Assembly: GCF_950295315.1 (NCBI RefSeq)
Contig: NC_080168.1
Span: 63,263,838 to 63,327,837, forward strand
Length of the DNA stretch: 64,000 nucleotides
Reading direction: 5' to 3'
Source: Erinaceus europaeus
Taxonomy: Eukaryota > Chordata > Mammalia > Eulipotyphla > Erinaceidae
Part shown: one piece after another, positions 12,150-23,161 of the stretch
Position numbering within the stretch: position 1 is the stretch's first letter
Layout: each line of letters starts with the position of its first letter
The notes under the pieces: model-generated
The model's database searches: none
What the model saw: the letters and a program-made list of their open reading frames with translations, nothing else
What the model was told of the DNA's origin: nothing
Made by a program: the position numbers and the translations under genes

Positions 12150-12490
12150 GGAGGGGTGGGGGCAGTGACACACTTGGTTAAGTGCACACAGTACTAAGCA
12201 CAATGATCCAGGTTCAAGCCACTGCTTGTCATCTGCAGCAGGGATGCTTCACCAGTGATGATACCAGATCTGCAGGTGTCTATCTTTCTCTTTCCCTCTC
12301 TGTCTCCCACTCCTTTTTGATTTATCTCTGCCTTATCCAGTAAAATGGGGGGGAGGAGAGATAGAGAGGGAGAGAGCCACCTGCAGCACTGCTTCACCAC
12401 TCATGAGACTTCCTCCCCTGCAGGTAGGGAGTGGGGGCTCAAACTTGGGTCCTTGTGCACTGTAATGTATGCACTTAACCAGGCTATCCC
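12150..12490. mobile_element. Two SINE-A copies, plus then minus
   Basis: Plus copy 12150-12352 (head GTGACACACTTGGTTAAGTG) abuts a minus copy 12355-12490, together an inverted pair. Confidence 0.8.
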
Positions 12491-12494
12491 TGAT

Positions 12495-13467
12495 GAAAGC
12501 TTTTTGATGACAATGAAGATGAAAAGCTGGTGGCCTTCCCCTGACTTGCTTTCATGACCAAGCTGGCTTCTGTGAATTTGTACCTACAACGCTCTCTCCT
12601 GGGTCACTTCCTAAGAGAATCTCCAGGCAAAGTCCCTCAGCTGGGTCCTTTCCCTTTTTTGAGTGTGACCTGCTCACCTGCTGGCCGCCCTCTACTGCCT
12701 TGTGCTGTCATCAGCCACTCTCCCTTCTTCCCAGCCACACCGACAGCTGGGAACCCTTCTCACTCCACTGCAGCCCCCACCCCACTCCTCCAGCCTCCTC
12801 CCTGGCATCCCATCGAGTCCATCATGCCAACCCCCAAACCCTGGCCTGAACCCCTCCCAATTTCCTTCAGCCTCCCTCAGCCTCCCCATGGTCATCAGAG
12901 GTGGTGGCATAAAGACCCTCTGTGATGGGAATTGTCTTCTGCACTGGAATCTTAAGCTCATCTGCAGTGTCAGCGAGATCTGAAGCATCTGTCAGCAGAC
13001 TGGAAACATGACTCCACCCAGTCAATATTTCCAAGCACTCCCGCTGCTGCTGCTTCCTGTCTCCAGCCACTTCGCCTTTGACCTTTGCAAATGAGTTTAC
13101 CATCTTTAGGTGTAAATGTATCTGTGCCATTCAGTAATTCTCTCTTCTTCTCCTCCTCCTCTCTCTCTGTAAGCACATATATACATAGTTGTGTATGTAA
13201 ATATGTTTCTCCCTGTCCCTTTCCCATCCGTTCATCCATACATCCTGACTGTCTGTCTGACATCTATGTCTCCATCCAGCCACCTCCTTCCTACACCTAG
13301 GATATAGCCCAGGGGCAGCAGTCATGGAAAGTACTGTCCCAGGCGAGAAACCAGGACAGCCCACTCAGGACCAGCTGGTCTCCAGCCCCACACCAGCCTC
13401 CCACACCTGTGGAGACTCAGTTTCAATGAGGTTTAATTAGTGACTGACTGGGCCCCCTGATTTGGAC
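12495..13467. other. Unique intergenic sequence
   Basis: CpG-poor, partly pyrimidine-rich DNA bordering the CpG-rich retroelement fragment; no gene recognised. Confidence 0.55.
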
Positions 13468-13990
13468 CCCTTCTTCTTCTTCTAGCTTTTGCCCTTCTTC
13501 CATAGCCAGTCAACAGCATCAGGTTGAGCCTGATGTAAAGTTTCGAGACCTCCTTTGAATCTGGAGAGGTGGCAGTCGTTGACTATATGGGTCATAGTCT
13601 GTCTGTAGCCGCAGGGGCAGTTCGGGTCGTCTCTGGCTCCCCAGCGATGGAACATAGCGGCGCACCAGCCATGGCCTGTTCCATAGCGATTGAGGAGGGC
13701 CCAATCATAACGTGCTAGGTCAAAGCCGGGTTGACGCTTGCAGGGGTCTGTGATGAGGTGTTTGTTCTTTACCTCAGCTGACTGCCAACTCTGTTTCCAA
13801 GAGACTGGAACAGAGAAGTTCAGTGTAGGCATAGGGGACCAGATTGGGTGACGAGACGTCAAGCGTTGGACAGGGTGGGCGAAGATATCCGCGTATATTG
13901 GCAGGTCCGGTCAAGCGTAGACGTGGGAAATTAACTCATACTGGGTGACGGGTGAAACTCACAAGAGGCCTTTCTTGTCACCAACTGTGT
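13468..13990 (-). mobile_element. 5'-truncated non-LTR element, CpG-rich
   Basis: Extent of the insertion carrying the retrotransposon coding fragment. The 3' end is marked by the (GAA)n run (TTC on the plus strand, 13471-13481) immediately after the stop; the 5' edge is uncertain and lies before the SINE-A starting near 13995. Confidence 0.55.
13482..13910 (-). pseudogene. C-terminal fragment of a non-LTR retrotransposon polyprotein
   Basis: Minus-strand open frame from an upstream in-frame TGA (13911-13913) to a TAG at 13482-13484. It starts near LPIYADIF-HPVQRL-SRHPIW, continues with QPGFDLARYDWALLNRYGTGHGWCAAMFHRWG, a small Cys/His motif (C-P-C-G, then QTM-HIVNDCHL) and AVDWL. Segments of this kind follow the reverse transcriptase in RTE/jockey-like non-LTR elements of fish and invertebrates, as I recall; they are not part of mammalian L1. 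There is no reverse transcriptase here, so it is a 5'-truncated copy without an initiation context. The stop is followed at once by a short (GAA)n run. CpG is far denser than in flanking DNA. Exact clade is unsure. Confidence 0.7.
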
Positions 13991-13994
13991 CACC

Positions 13995-14406
13995 AAGGCA
14001 TTATGAATTCACTGCTCCTGGTAGCCACATTTTCCATTTTATTGGATAGGACAGAGATTGAGAGAAGAGGGGGAGATAGAGCAGGAGAAAGATAGACACC
14101 TGCAGACCTGCTTCACCACTCGTGAAGCAATCCTCCTGCAGGTGGGGAGCTGGGGTTTGAACCCAGATCCTTGAGCTTAGTACTATGTGCACCTAACTGG
14201 GTGTGCCACCACCCTCAACCCCCCTTTTTTCTTTATTTGATAGGAGAGCAATTGAGAGAGGTTGGGGAGAGAGGGAGGAAGAGAGACAGTGAGACACTTG
14301 CAGTACTTGCTTCACTGCTCCCTATAGGTGGGGAGCTGGGGCTTGAACCTGGGTCTTTGCACATGATAATGTGTGCTTAGCCAAGTGAGTCACCACCACC
14401 ACCACC
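13995..14406 (-). mobile_element. Two SINE-A copies in tandem
   Basis: First 13995-14225 (ATGAATTCACTGCTCCTGG to GTGCCACCACC), second 14226-14406, shorter. Confidence 0.85.
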
Positions 14407-14642
14407 CATTTTCTTTTCAAGCCTCAGAGTTTTCCAAGTCCCTTGACTTAAAATTTAACCTGTGCCAGGTGTTTTTGACAAAACTGGGATGTTGTGGCTG
14501 GGGAGGTGGATCAGTGGGAGATCCTAGAGCCTGAGTTCAGTCCCTGTCACTGCATAGGAATGCCTTCTCTCTCTCTCCCTCTCCCCCCGCCCCGCCTTAT
14601 TTGAGTATAAAGGAAAAAACTGTTTGAAAAATACCAACTTCC

Positions 14643-14768
14643 AGACTGAGAGATAGCATAGTGGTTATGCAGAAAGTCCTGCATGCCTGAGGCACCAAAG
14701 GTCCAGGTTCAAACACCAACACCAACACCAACACCAGAAGCCAGAATTTAGCAGTACTCCCAGAAAAC

Positions 14769-14823
<55 letters not shown>

Positions 14824-14862
14824 GAAGGAAGAAAGGAAGAAAGGAAGGAAGGAAGGAAGGAA
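14643..14862 (+). mobile_element. SINE-B with (GAAA)n tail
   Basis: GAGATAGCATAGTGGTTATG head, an internal run of ACACCA hexamers at 14716-14743, and a GAAA/GGAA tail from 14768. Confidence 0.85.
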
Positions 14863-14864
14863 TG

Positions 14865-15360
14865 CCAACTCCCTCTCACCCACCCCCACACACGCTCACA
14901 CAGAATGACAAGGCTGCAGGCAGCCTGTGATGGCTGATTTGGTCATGAGAATGGTGATCTGTCAACTTGACTAGCAGTAGGACATCCAGATATTGAGTCA
15001 GGCTTTATTCAAGGGCTCTGAGTGGGTGTTGTAGATGTGGTTGATGTTTGCACCCAGAAAATGAATAGCCCCCTCCCTGGGGGACTGCCCTCCACCCCCT
15101 CTGAAGGCCTTGGGTACCAGGCTCCTGACCATCCCAGCCTGCACAATGTCCATCCTGGCCTTAGGACTTGAGCAGATGCAGCCTCCCCTCCCTGCACAGC
15201 CCACACTGGAGCCAGACCCTGCACCCTGCTGGGCCCCCAGCACCTACCCAGAAAGCCAAGGGGATACTCACCCCTCCCTAGACACTGTGGGTAGGTCCTG
15301 TGCCTGGGTCAGAATCCAAATTGCTGGTTTTGATTTCTCTCTTTTGTCTTTTAAAATGAT
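14865..15360. other. Unique intergenic sequence
   Basis: No repeat or gene recognised. Confidence 0.5.
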
Positions 15361-15475
15361 ATTTATTGGGGTCGCAAGTACCCGGACTTTGAGTCCCCAT
15401 TCCCCACCTGGAGGGAAGCTTCATGATCAGTGAAGTAGGTCTGCAGGTGTCTCTCTTTAAAAAAATTTATTTTAT

Positions 15476-15722
15476 GGGAGTTGGGCAGTAGTGCAGTGGG
15501 TTAAGACACCTGGCACCAAGCGCAAGGACAGGTGAAAGGATCTGGGTTCGAGCCCCCAGCTCTCCAACTTCAGGGGAGTCACTCTCCCCCCTCTGTCCTC
15601 TTCTCCTCTCTCCATTTATCTTTGTTCTGTCTAGCAACAACAGCATCAATAACAACAACAATAATAACTACAACAATAAAACAACAAGGGCAACAAAAAG
15701 GGAAAATAATATATAAAAAATT
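15476..15722 (+). mobile_element. SINE-A, long subtype, nested
   Basis: GGGCAGTAGTGCAGTGGGTT head, intact B box GGTTCGAGCCC, tail of CAACAA/AATAA repeats and ACAAGGGCAACAAAAAGGG. Confidence 0.9.
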
Positions 15723-15726
15723 AAAA

Positions 15727-15900
15727 AAATAATTTAATTTTATTTATTTGATAGGGATAAAGAGAAGCTGAGAGAGACACTTGAAACACTGCTTTACCAT
15801 TTGTGAAGCTTCCCCCCTGCAAGTGGGGAGTGGGGACTTGAACCTGAGTTCTTGCATATGATAATGTATGTGCTCAATCAGGTGCACCACAACCTAGTCC
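15727..15900 (-). mobile_element. SINE-A, nested
   Basis: TTTATTTGATAGGGATAAAG to CACCACAACCTAGTCCC, oriented opposite to its neighbour. Confidence 0.8.
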
Positions 15901-15915
15901 CAGGTGTCTTAGGTG

Positions 15916-15963
<48 letters not shown>

Positions 15964-16118
15964 TCCTTCTTCTTCTCTACTTCCCCATCCCTCTCACAAT
16001 TTCTCTGTCCTATTAAATAAAATAGAAAGGAATAAAAAAAAAAAAAAAGAAAAGAAAAATGGCTGCTGGAAGTGATGGATTTCTAGCACTGACACCAAAC
16101 CACAGTAGTAACCATAGT

Positions 16119-16170
<52 letters not shown>

Positions 16171-16212
16171 TATATGTATATATATATGTATATATATACA
16201 CACACACATACA
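16119..16212. repeat. (TA)n/(CA)n microsatellite
   Basis: About 80 bases of alternating TA with interspersed CA/GT steps, growing from the SINE-A tail. Confidence 0.9.
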
Positions 16213-17230
16213 CTGTGTGTATGTCAGAAAGAGATCAGAGTGCCCCCATCAGCTCTGGCTTATGGAGGTGCTGGGGAATGGAGCCTAGGTCCTCAGGCCT
16301 GCCTGTCCTGGGTGCTGACGCACCAGGCTGTTCCCCAGGCCCCTAGTTTTTGCTTTGACCCAGTCCAGCAGTTACCGCTCTGACGGTGAGTCTCAGATGG
16401 ACCTCGAGCCCCCACCCCCACCCATATACCCCACTTCCTTACAGGGGTGGGAGCTCTGTGCCAGTTCTTGTTAGGACAAGGAGGCCAGGCGTCCACCCCC
16501 CTGGGCATCACAGCTTGTGGGGCAGCCCCAGCACCCCCAGAAGCTCTGACACAAAGTTCAGCACCAGGAGCCTCTCTCCTCAGGGAGGCACGTGCTCCCA
16601 GCCTTGTGATCCCAGGAGGCTCGGGAGCGGGTGCAGGTCTGGCTGAGTCACCAGGCACTTGTGACCCTGTGCCTATCACCTGATGGCCACATGCTCCAGC
16701 TGGCCCGGCAGTTAGCTGAGTAAACGCCAGGCTGGCCCCACACCACAGCCCTAGGGGTACAGGCAGGAGAGGCCCAGAGAGGTCGGGTTCCCCCCCCCAA
16801 GAATGCCCCCCCCCCAGGGAGTTCATCTGAGAGGTGCCACCTCTGGGGCAGAGTGTCAGCTGCACCTTCAAGAGAGCCAAGCAGCCCCAGCAGTGTGGTG
16901 TCACACCAATGAGTCTCCTCTCACTTCAGGTGTACCCGATGATGTCCCACAGTGCTGGCTGCAGAGTTCTCTTTGCCCACGCAAGACCAGGAGTTACCTG
17001 AGTGTGACACCAAGGACACCGAGTGAAGCACAGTACAGACCTCTGGGAGTCTGGGCAGCTGCTCAGAAACAGTCACAGCTGCAGGGCAGTCACACCAGGA
17101 AAGTGGCTGCCATGAATGTAAGTGGAAAAGTGATGAAACATCCAGAAAAATGCACATGATTCCAAAGGAAAAAACTTGGAACCCCACGTAGATATGGCAC
17201 TGCTGGGCAGCCCTCACAGCCCAGTCCTTT
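16213..17230. other. Unique sequence with a SINE-B-like edge
   Basis: 16243-16350 looks like a degenerate minus SINE-B (CAGCTCTGGCTTATGGAGGT). The rest is unique; no gene recognised. Confidence 0.5.
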
Positions 17231-17236
17231 CATTGT

Positions 17237-17380
17237 TTAAAATTTATTTGTTTTATTTTGCTGGGAGAGGCAACCAAAGCCCGGCTCAGCTCTGGCTTAA
17301 AGTGGTACAGGGGATTGAACCTGGGACTTAGGAGCCTCAGGCAGGAAAGTTTTTTAATATAACCACTGTGCTTTCATCCT
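17237..17380 (-). mobile_element. SINE-B
   Basis: CTCAGCTCTGGCTTAAAGTG, GATTGAACCTGGGACTTAGG and ATATAACCACTGTGC. Confidence 0.75.
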
Positions 17381-17451
17381 CTCTTTTCTTTTTTCTCTCC
17401 TTCCTTCCTTCTTCCTTCTCTATCTCTTTTTATGTACTCTCTCTTTTTTTT

Positions 17452-18038
17452 TTGGCCTCCAGGGTTATCACTGGGGCTCAGTGCCATGCCAGCACTATGA
17501 ATCCACTGCTTCTGGTGGCCATTTTTTCCATTTTATTAGATAAGATAGAAATTGAGAGGTGAGGGGATATAGAGAAAGAGAGGCACCTGCAAACCTGCTT
17601 CAATGCTTGTGAAGCGGCCCCCTTGCAGGTGGGGAGCCAGGGCTTGAACCCAGATCTTTGTGCAGGTCCTTGTGCTTAGTACTATGTACACTTACCCAGT
17701 GCGTCACCAGCTGTCCCCCTCTGTCCCCCTTCTTCCTTCCTCCCTTCCTTCTTTCCTTTCTTCCCTTCTTTGTTCTTCTCTTTTATTTTTTTACCTCCAG
17801 GGTTATCACTGGGGTTCAGTGCCTGCACTGCTCCTGGTGGCCATCTTTTCATTGGCTAGGACAGAAAGAAATTGAGATGAGAGGGAAAGATAGAGAGAAG
17901 GAGAGAGAGAGAGAGAGAAAAGAGAGAGAGAGAGACCTTCACTGCTAGTGAAATGACCCCCCTGCTGGGGGCTCCAACCGGGATCCTTGTGCTTTGCACA
18001 GTATATGTGCTTAGCCTGGTGCATTACTACCCGCCCCC
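17452..18038 (-). mobile_element. Two SINE-A copies in tandem
   Basis: 17452-17720 and 17793-18038, each from GCCTCCAGGGTTATCACTGG-type tail to head, separated by a CT-rich spacer. Confidence 0.85.
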
Positions 18039-18385
18039 CCTTCTCTCTCTCTCTCTCTCGCTCCCTCTTTCCCCCTCTCCCTCTCTCTCTCTCTCCCTCT
18101 CTCTCTCCCTTTCTCTCTCCCTTTCCCTCCCTCTCCCTCTCTTTCCCTCTCCCTCTCTTTCTGTCTCTCCCCCTCTCCCTCTCCCTATCTCCCTCTCCCT
18201 CTCTCCCTCTCCCTCTCTTCCTCTCCCTCTCTCTCCCTCTCCCTCTCTCTTCCCCTCTCTTCTTCTCTCCCTCTCTCCCTTTCCCTCTCTTCCTCTCCCT
18301 CTCTCTCCCTCTCTCTCTCTCTCTTCCTCTCTCCCTCTCCCTCTCTCCCTCTCCTTCTCCCACTCCTTCTCTCTCTCTACTGATA
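18039..18385. repeat. Long polypyrimidine tract (CT/CCT)n
   Basis: About 345 bases with almost no purines on the plus strand; open in several frames but low-complexity. Confidence 0.95.
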
Positions 18386-18525
18386 TAAAGAGTCTCAGGA
18401 ACTCAGAGGAGAAATCCCACAGCTCTGCTCCACCATCTCTGGTAGCCACCCCCCCCCCAGATGGCACTGGAGCCTCATACATGGCCAGGTGTGCACTCAG
18501 CCAAGTGAGTGAGCCCCCTCCTGGC
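18386..18525 (-). mobile_element. Degenerate SINE-A
   Basis: CCACAGCTCTGCTCCACCAT and a head-like end CAGCCAAGTGAGTGAGCCCC. Confidence 0.5.
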
Positions 18526-19195
18526 CCTGAGGAAGACTGCAAAAGAACTGTGCATCCCCCCATACATGGCAACAGTGGCTGGGAGATGTTAAACACACTG
18601 AGTATTAACAGTGTTGCGTCTCACGGCTGTGAATTCTGAACCTCTTCCTGACTCATGAAGCTTCCTGTGCGTGGACCCTGCATGCACACCTGGGGATAGA
18701 TGGGGACAGGGGCCAGACTCTGGGACCTCCAGCCCTGTAGGCACGCAGCCCAGGAAGGCTGTTGCAGTGGGTGGGTGGGTGGGTGGGTGCTGTCTGGGGT
18801 CCTCAGCGCAGGTCCTCACCTGTGTACTCAGCTCCTTCAGAAGCCGTTTCGTGTCTTGCAAGCCACTCCTGCTGCTGTCCACCCAGGAAGTCTGCTTCCA
18901 GGGAGCCCTTTCTCTGGAAACTGACATCCCCAGGAGGAACTGACACCCCCAAGAGGAATCCCGAGGCCTGGAGGGAGGCAGGGGCTATGCTGGCACAGAG
19001 CTCACGATGCATCTTGTGTGAGAGCAGAGGTCTCAGGGTCAGGGGAGCACTCACTTGGTGGAAAGGGTGTGGCTCTGAGTGGGGAGGCCTGTGCTGGAGC
19101 ACCATGCACAGCTTCAGGGGAAGCCCCATGGCTGGTAGAGCAGTGCTATGAAGCCCCTCCTGTCCTGTTCAAAAGAAAAGAATGGAAAAGTTGCT
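18526..19195. other. Unique intergenic sequence
   Basis: A short (GTGG)n run at 18769-18789; otherwise nothing recognised. Confidence 0.5.
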
Positions 19196-19199
19196 CAGA

Positions 19200-19310
19200 T
19201 GTGGGGGAGATAGCACAGTGGTCTATGCAATAGACTTGCATGTCTGAGGTCCCAGGTTCCCTCCCTGGTACCACCAGAAGCCAGAAAGGAGCAGTGCTCT
19301 GTCCAGACAC
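19200..19310 (+). mobile_element. SINE-B
   Basis: GGGGGAGATAGCACAGTGGT, GTCCCAGGTTCCCTCCCTGG and AGCCAGAAAGGAGCAGTG. Confidence 0.75.
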
Positions 19311-19329
19311 CCCCTCATACATATACAAC

Positions 19330-19620
19330 TTTAAAAAATCTTTGGTACAATTTCCCATATCACCAAGATAGGTGTCTGCAAAACACTCTTACCCTGTGGA
19401 GAGCAGTCTGGAGAACTCTCAGAAGGCTAGAAGTGGACCTACCCTATGACCCTGCAATTCCTCTCCTGGGGATATATCCTAAGGAACCCAAGACACCCAT
19501 CCAAACAGATCTGTGTACACATATGTTCTTGGCAGCACAATTTGTAATAGCCCAAACCTGGAAGCAACCCAGGTGCCCAATAGCAGATGAGTGGCTGAGA
19601 AAAGGAAAACTGGGTCCAAG
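19330..19620 (+). mobile_element. LINE-1 ORF2 C-terminal fragment
   Basis: Plus-strand translation contains MDLPYDPAIPLLGIYPKEPK, then LAAQFVIAQTWKQPRCPIADEWL, the extreme C-terminal region of L1 ORF2. Truncated on both sides. Confidence 0.88.
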
Positions 19621-19719
19621 AGGCTCCTCGGTAGTGTGGACCACATGGTCCCTTCCCTGTGATCGTGGGAGAACCAGGGCCTTGCACAGGCACTGCTTCA
19701 CCTTCTGGGCCACATTTTC

Positions 19720-20078
19720 TTGATTTATTGGATAGAGACAGCCAGAAATCAAGAGGGAAGGGGGAGACAGAAAGGGAGAGAGACAGACACCTGTACCCCT
19801 GCTTCATCACCACCTGGCCTCAACCTTGCTTTTTTTTTTTTAATAGTCCCAGAGTTGATGGTGATGTCTTGTTTCTTTTTTTTTTTTAACAGTCCTTTTT
19901 CTTTTTTTTTTAGTAGTTTTTTAAAAATATTTATTTATTCCCTTTTGTTGCCCTTGTTTTTTTATTGTTGTTATTGATGTTGTTGGATAGGACAAAGAAA
20001 TGGAGAGAGGAGGGGAAGACAGGGGGAGAGAAAGAGAGACACCTGCAGACCTGCTTCACCACTTGTAAAGTGACTTTT
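19720..20078 (-). mobile_element. Two truncated SINE-A copies
   Basis: 19720-19820 (ATAGAGACAGCCAGAAATCA) lacks its middle; 19918-20078 is a long-subtype tail with TTGTTGCCCTTGTTT, stopping after CACCACTTGTAAAGTGAC. Confidence 0.75.
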
Positions 20079-21181
20079 TAAATAGTTGTTCCCCCTTTTT
20101 TTTTCTCTAATAGTCTGAAAAGTTGGTGGTGAGATGACCCCAGGACACCAGAGTCACCAGCCCTATGGTGGGGTCCGGGCTGGGGTCTGGGTACTCATAC
20201 TTAGTCCATGTGTCCGTGCTCTCTCTAGACCACAGAGGAGCGAGTTCACAGCATCTTTATCAGATCAGCTTCCTGACGGGAGCTGTGGATGCCAACGTGG
20301 ACAGTGGGATGACTGCAAGGTGGTGGGGTCACCCCTATGTTCCCTGGCTTCGGGTGGGAGGCAAGGTCCCCTCAGGGCCCTGCACCACCTCCTTCCCCAT
20401 CCACTCCCATGGATACTGCCCATGGGCGGCCCCAGTAAAGCCCCTTTCCCAGGGAGCTGCAGGCCTTCAGGACAGGCCCGTCAAGCTTGGTGCTCTTTTC
20501 CACAGGAGCCCCAGTGCACAGACCACAGCGGCCTGCTGACCAGTGACAGCTGACCCTGGAACTGGTGGCAGGTGTGTACCCAACTCCAACCCTTCCACCC
20601 TGGGGGATTGTGGCTCTGGGCTGTCTGAGTGTTCCCTGGAGCTCAGGGAACGCAGGGAACACTCCCTTTGCATTGTCCAGGCCTCTGGCAGTTCCCACAG
20701 GAAGGGCTGCTTTCTGAAGTGTGGGGAAAATCCAGGCACTAGTGCCAGGCTCAGAGAATCAGTGACACAGGTTGTAGAGCATTGCCGGCTTTGGGTTTGG
20801 GACAGAAACAAGGTTACATTCAGCTTGGGCTTTTCAGGTGTCAGAGACAAAGAGGCCAGAGCACCTCTGGTGTCAGAACTGGAACCCAGGGCCTCCCACA
20901 CTCCCGCTTACACATCCAGGGCTGGAAGGCTTACTGGTCTCCACCATGCTCAGGACGAACAGGTGCTGCTCCTTGGTGATTTCTCACCCCTGCCCCCGCA
21001 TCCACCTCCCACCTGGATGTGGGTGACAGACAACTTGTTCCGCCCATGGGCCACAGGGCATGTGGTGGAGGACTTACCCACCAAACACCGATGTGCCAAA
21101 AAAATGATAATGAGCTTTCCACAGAACCCAGAGAGGGGGCTTCCTGCTGAGAGCCAGAAGCAGTCGGTTTTCAATTTATCT
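20079..21181. other. Unique intergenic sequence
   Basis: Open frames up to 215 residues occur but overlap on both strands and show no known domain; no gene supported. Confidence 0.5.
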
Positions 21182-21335
21182 ATTTTTTAAAGATTTTATT
21201 TACTCAGTTAGATAGGGTAGAGAGAAGATGATAAACTTAACAGCCCTGTTTCAACACTCCTGATGCTTCCGCACTGCAGATGGGGAGCAGGGGTACATGG
21301 TAGTGTGTGCACTCTACCAGGTGCACCACCTCCCT
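21182..21335 (-). mobile_element. Degenerate SINE-A
   Basis: ATTTTATTTACTCAGTTAGA tail and CTACCAGGTGCACCACCTCC head end. Confidence 0.6.
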
Positions 21336-21337
21336 TT

Positions 21338-21825
21338 CCATGTATTAATTTATTTACTACCAGAACCCTGATCAGCACTGGTGGGTGGTGGTGCTGGGGA
21401 CTGAAGCTGGGGCCTCAGGGCATGGGGCATAGACTTTTGTTGTTGTTGTTGTTGTTACCCTTTTTAAAAATTTATTTATAAAATGGAAATATTGACAAGA
21501 CCATAGGATAAGAGGGATACATTTCCACACAGTGCTCACCCCCCCCCCCCCAGCTCCATATCCGATCCCCTCCCCTGATAGCTTCCCTAGTCTTGAACCC
21601 TCCGGGAATATGGACCCAAGGTCATTGTGTGCAGAAGGTGGAAGGTCTGGCTTCTGTAATTGCTTCCCCACTGACCATGGGTATTGGCAGGTGGATCCAT
21701 ACCCCCAGCCTGTCTCTCTCTTTCCCTGGTGGGGCAGGGCTCTGGGGAGGTAGGGCTCTTGGACACATTGGTGGGGTCTCAGGCATAGACATTTTTGCAT
21801 AACCACTGTGCTGTCTTCCCAGCCT
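21338..21825 (-). mobile_element. SINE-B split by LINE-1 3'UTR
   Basis: 21338-21434 and 21783-21825 rejoin across the L1 insertion at GGCATAGAC, giving GCATAACCACTGTGCTGTCT. Confidence 0.75.
21435..21782 (-). mobile_element. 5'-truncated LINE-1 3'UTR with target duplication
   Basis: Same 3'UTR family as 38763-38999, with a T-rich start on the plus strand (its poly-A tail). It sits inside a SINE-B: GGCATAGAC occurs at 21426-21434 and again at 21782-21790, and the SINE-B resumes after it. Confidence 0.75.
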
Positions 21826-22289
21826 GGGGTGACTCTAGTTTTCAGTGCTTTGTGAAAGACTACAAGTGTTGATTTGGGGGTTACACAGAGGGTGAGCAGG
21901 CAGATTTGCAAACTCAGGAAGAAAACTTTGGAGAAGGCTAACCTCACTTATGCTGGCAAGGCTATGGACCATAGATTAGCCTCTGGGTTGTGAGGTGTGC
22001 GTGTGTGTGTGCGTGTGTGTGTGTGTCAGGTGGGGGGTGTTGGTCTGGGAGCCATTGCCACCTGAATCTTAATCTACAGTAAGCTGGGACTGGGGAGGTC
22101 ACCTAGGGTGTGAGAAAAGAGAGAAGCCCCAGGGAGGAGGTGAGGCCAGCAGAGTAGGGGCATGGGAGTAGAGGCTGGGCCTGGGGCTGATGCAATGCCT
22201 TGTCCCCTGAGATGACCTTGGGAAGTACCTTCGAGATTGGGCAAGAGGGATGGAAGCCACTGCTGGTTCCAATGAACAGACCCCTCATC
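21826..22289. other. Unique sequence with (GT)n
   Basis: (GT)n run at 21998-22026; nothing else recognised. Confidence 0.5.
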
Positions 22290-22402
22290 CCCAACCCCAG
22301 CATTGCTCAACTCTGGCTTATGGTGGTGTGGGGGATTAAACATGAGACTTTGGAGCCTCAGGCAAGGGAGTCTCTTTGTATAACCATTATGCTATCCACC
22401 CC
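22290..22402 (-). mobile_element. SINE-B
   Basis: CTCAACTCTGGCTTATGGTG through GTATAACCATTATGCTATCC. Confidence 0.85.
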
Positions 22403-22746
22403 ACCTGGTGAACCATCTCCTTGGGACAGAAGTGACTGGAGAGGATCCAGGAGAAAAAGCACAGCTCTCTCCAGGAATCAGCACAGAGCTGTGAAGACGG
22501 GACAGGGGCTCCTTGGGGGCACAAGATGAAGGGTGCCTGTGACTGCAGTCACTTGCTGCCTTGGCAGCTGTTCACATGACTCTGTCTGCAGTGCCCGTGC
22601 TCATCGTCTGGGTGGGCAGAGTGGGGGTGCCACAGACCAGGGAGTCCACAGAGAAGCAGGGTGCCAGTTTGTCTGCCTCCCACACCTTGAGGTGCTTCCC
22701 ACTGGCATGCCACCAGGCTGCAGTGGGCTCTTCTGTAAGATAGCCA

Positions 22747-23161
22747 GGACAGCTGGGGAGATAGTATGATGGTTCTGCAAAACATTCTGCTTGAGGCTCT
22801 AAGCTGACAGGCTCGATCCCCAGCACCAACCATCAGTCAGAGCTAAGCAGGGGCTCTGGCCTCTCTCTCTCTCCCTCCCCCTAACCCCATCCCCATAGTA
22901 AAGAAATAAATAATATAGCGGGCCAGGTAGTGGCATGCCCAGTTAAGAGTACTACTAATCCATGCTCAAGGACCCGGGTTCAAGCCCCCACTCCCCAACT
23001 GCAGCAGAGAAGTTTCACAAGTAGTGAAGCAGGTCTGAAGGTGTCTCTCCTCTCTCCCTGTCAGTTTCTCTCTGTCCTATCCAATAAAATGGAAAAAATG
23101 GCCACCAGGAGTAGAGGATTCATAGTGCTGGCATCGAGCCCCAGCAGTAACCCTGGAGGCA
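22747..23161 (+). mobile_element. SINE-B followed by SINE-A
   Basis: SINE-B 22747-22914 (GGGGAGATAGTATGATGGTT), then SINE-A 22919-23161 ending CCCAGCAGTAACCCTGGAGG. Confidence 0.85.

Larger units (their letters stand above)
15366..16118 (+). mobile_element. SINE-A broken by two later SINE-A insertions
   Basis: Parts at 15366-15455 and 15901-16118 join at AGGTGTCT; the second part contains (TTTC)n at 15917-15965, the CTGTCCTATTAAATAAAATAG block and the GGCTGCTGGAAGTG tail. Confidence 0.7.

Noticed and set aside
16293..16904. 203-codon minus-strand ORF
   Set aside because: GC-rich composition keeps several frames open on both strands; no recognisable motif.
17953..18639. Long ORFs (up to 228 codons) over the CT-rich tract
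   Set aside because: Ser/Leu/Pro low-complexity reading of a polypyrimidine microsatellite, open in several frames at once.
20543..21190. 215-codon plus-strand ORF in unique sequence
   Set aside because: Overlaps open frames on the other strand, ends in a SINE, and shows no domain or codon signature.
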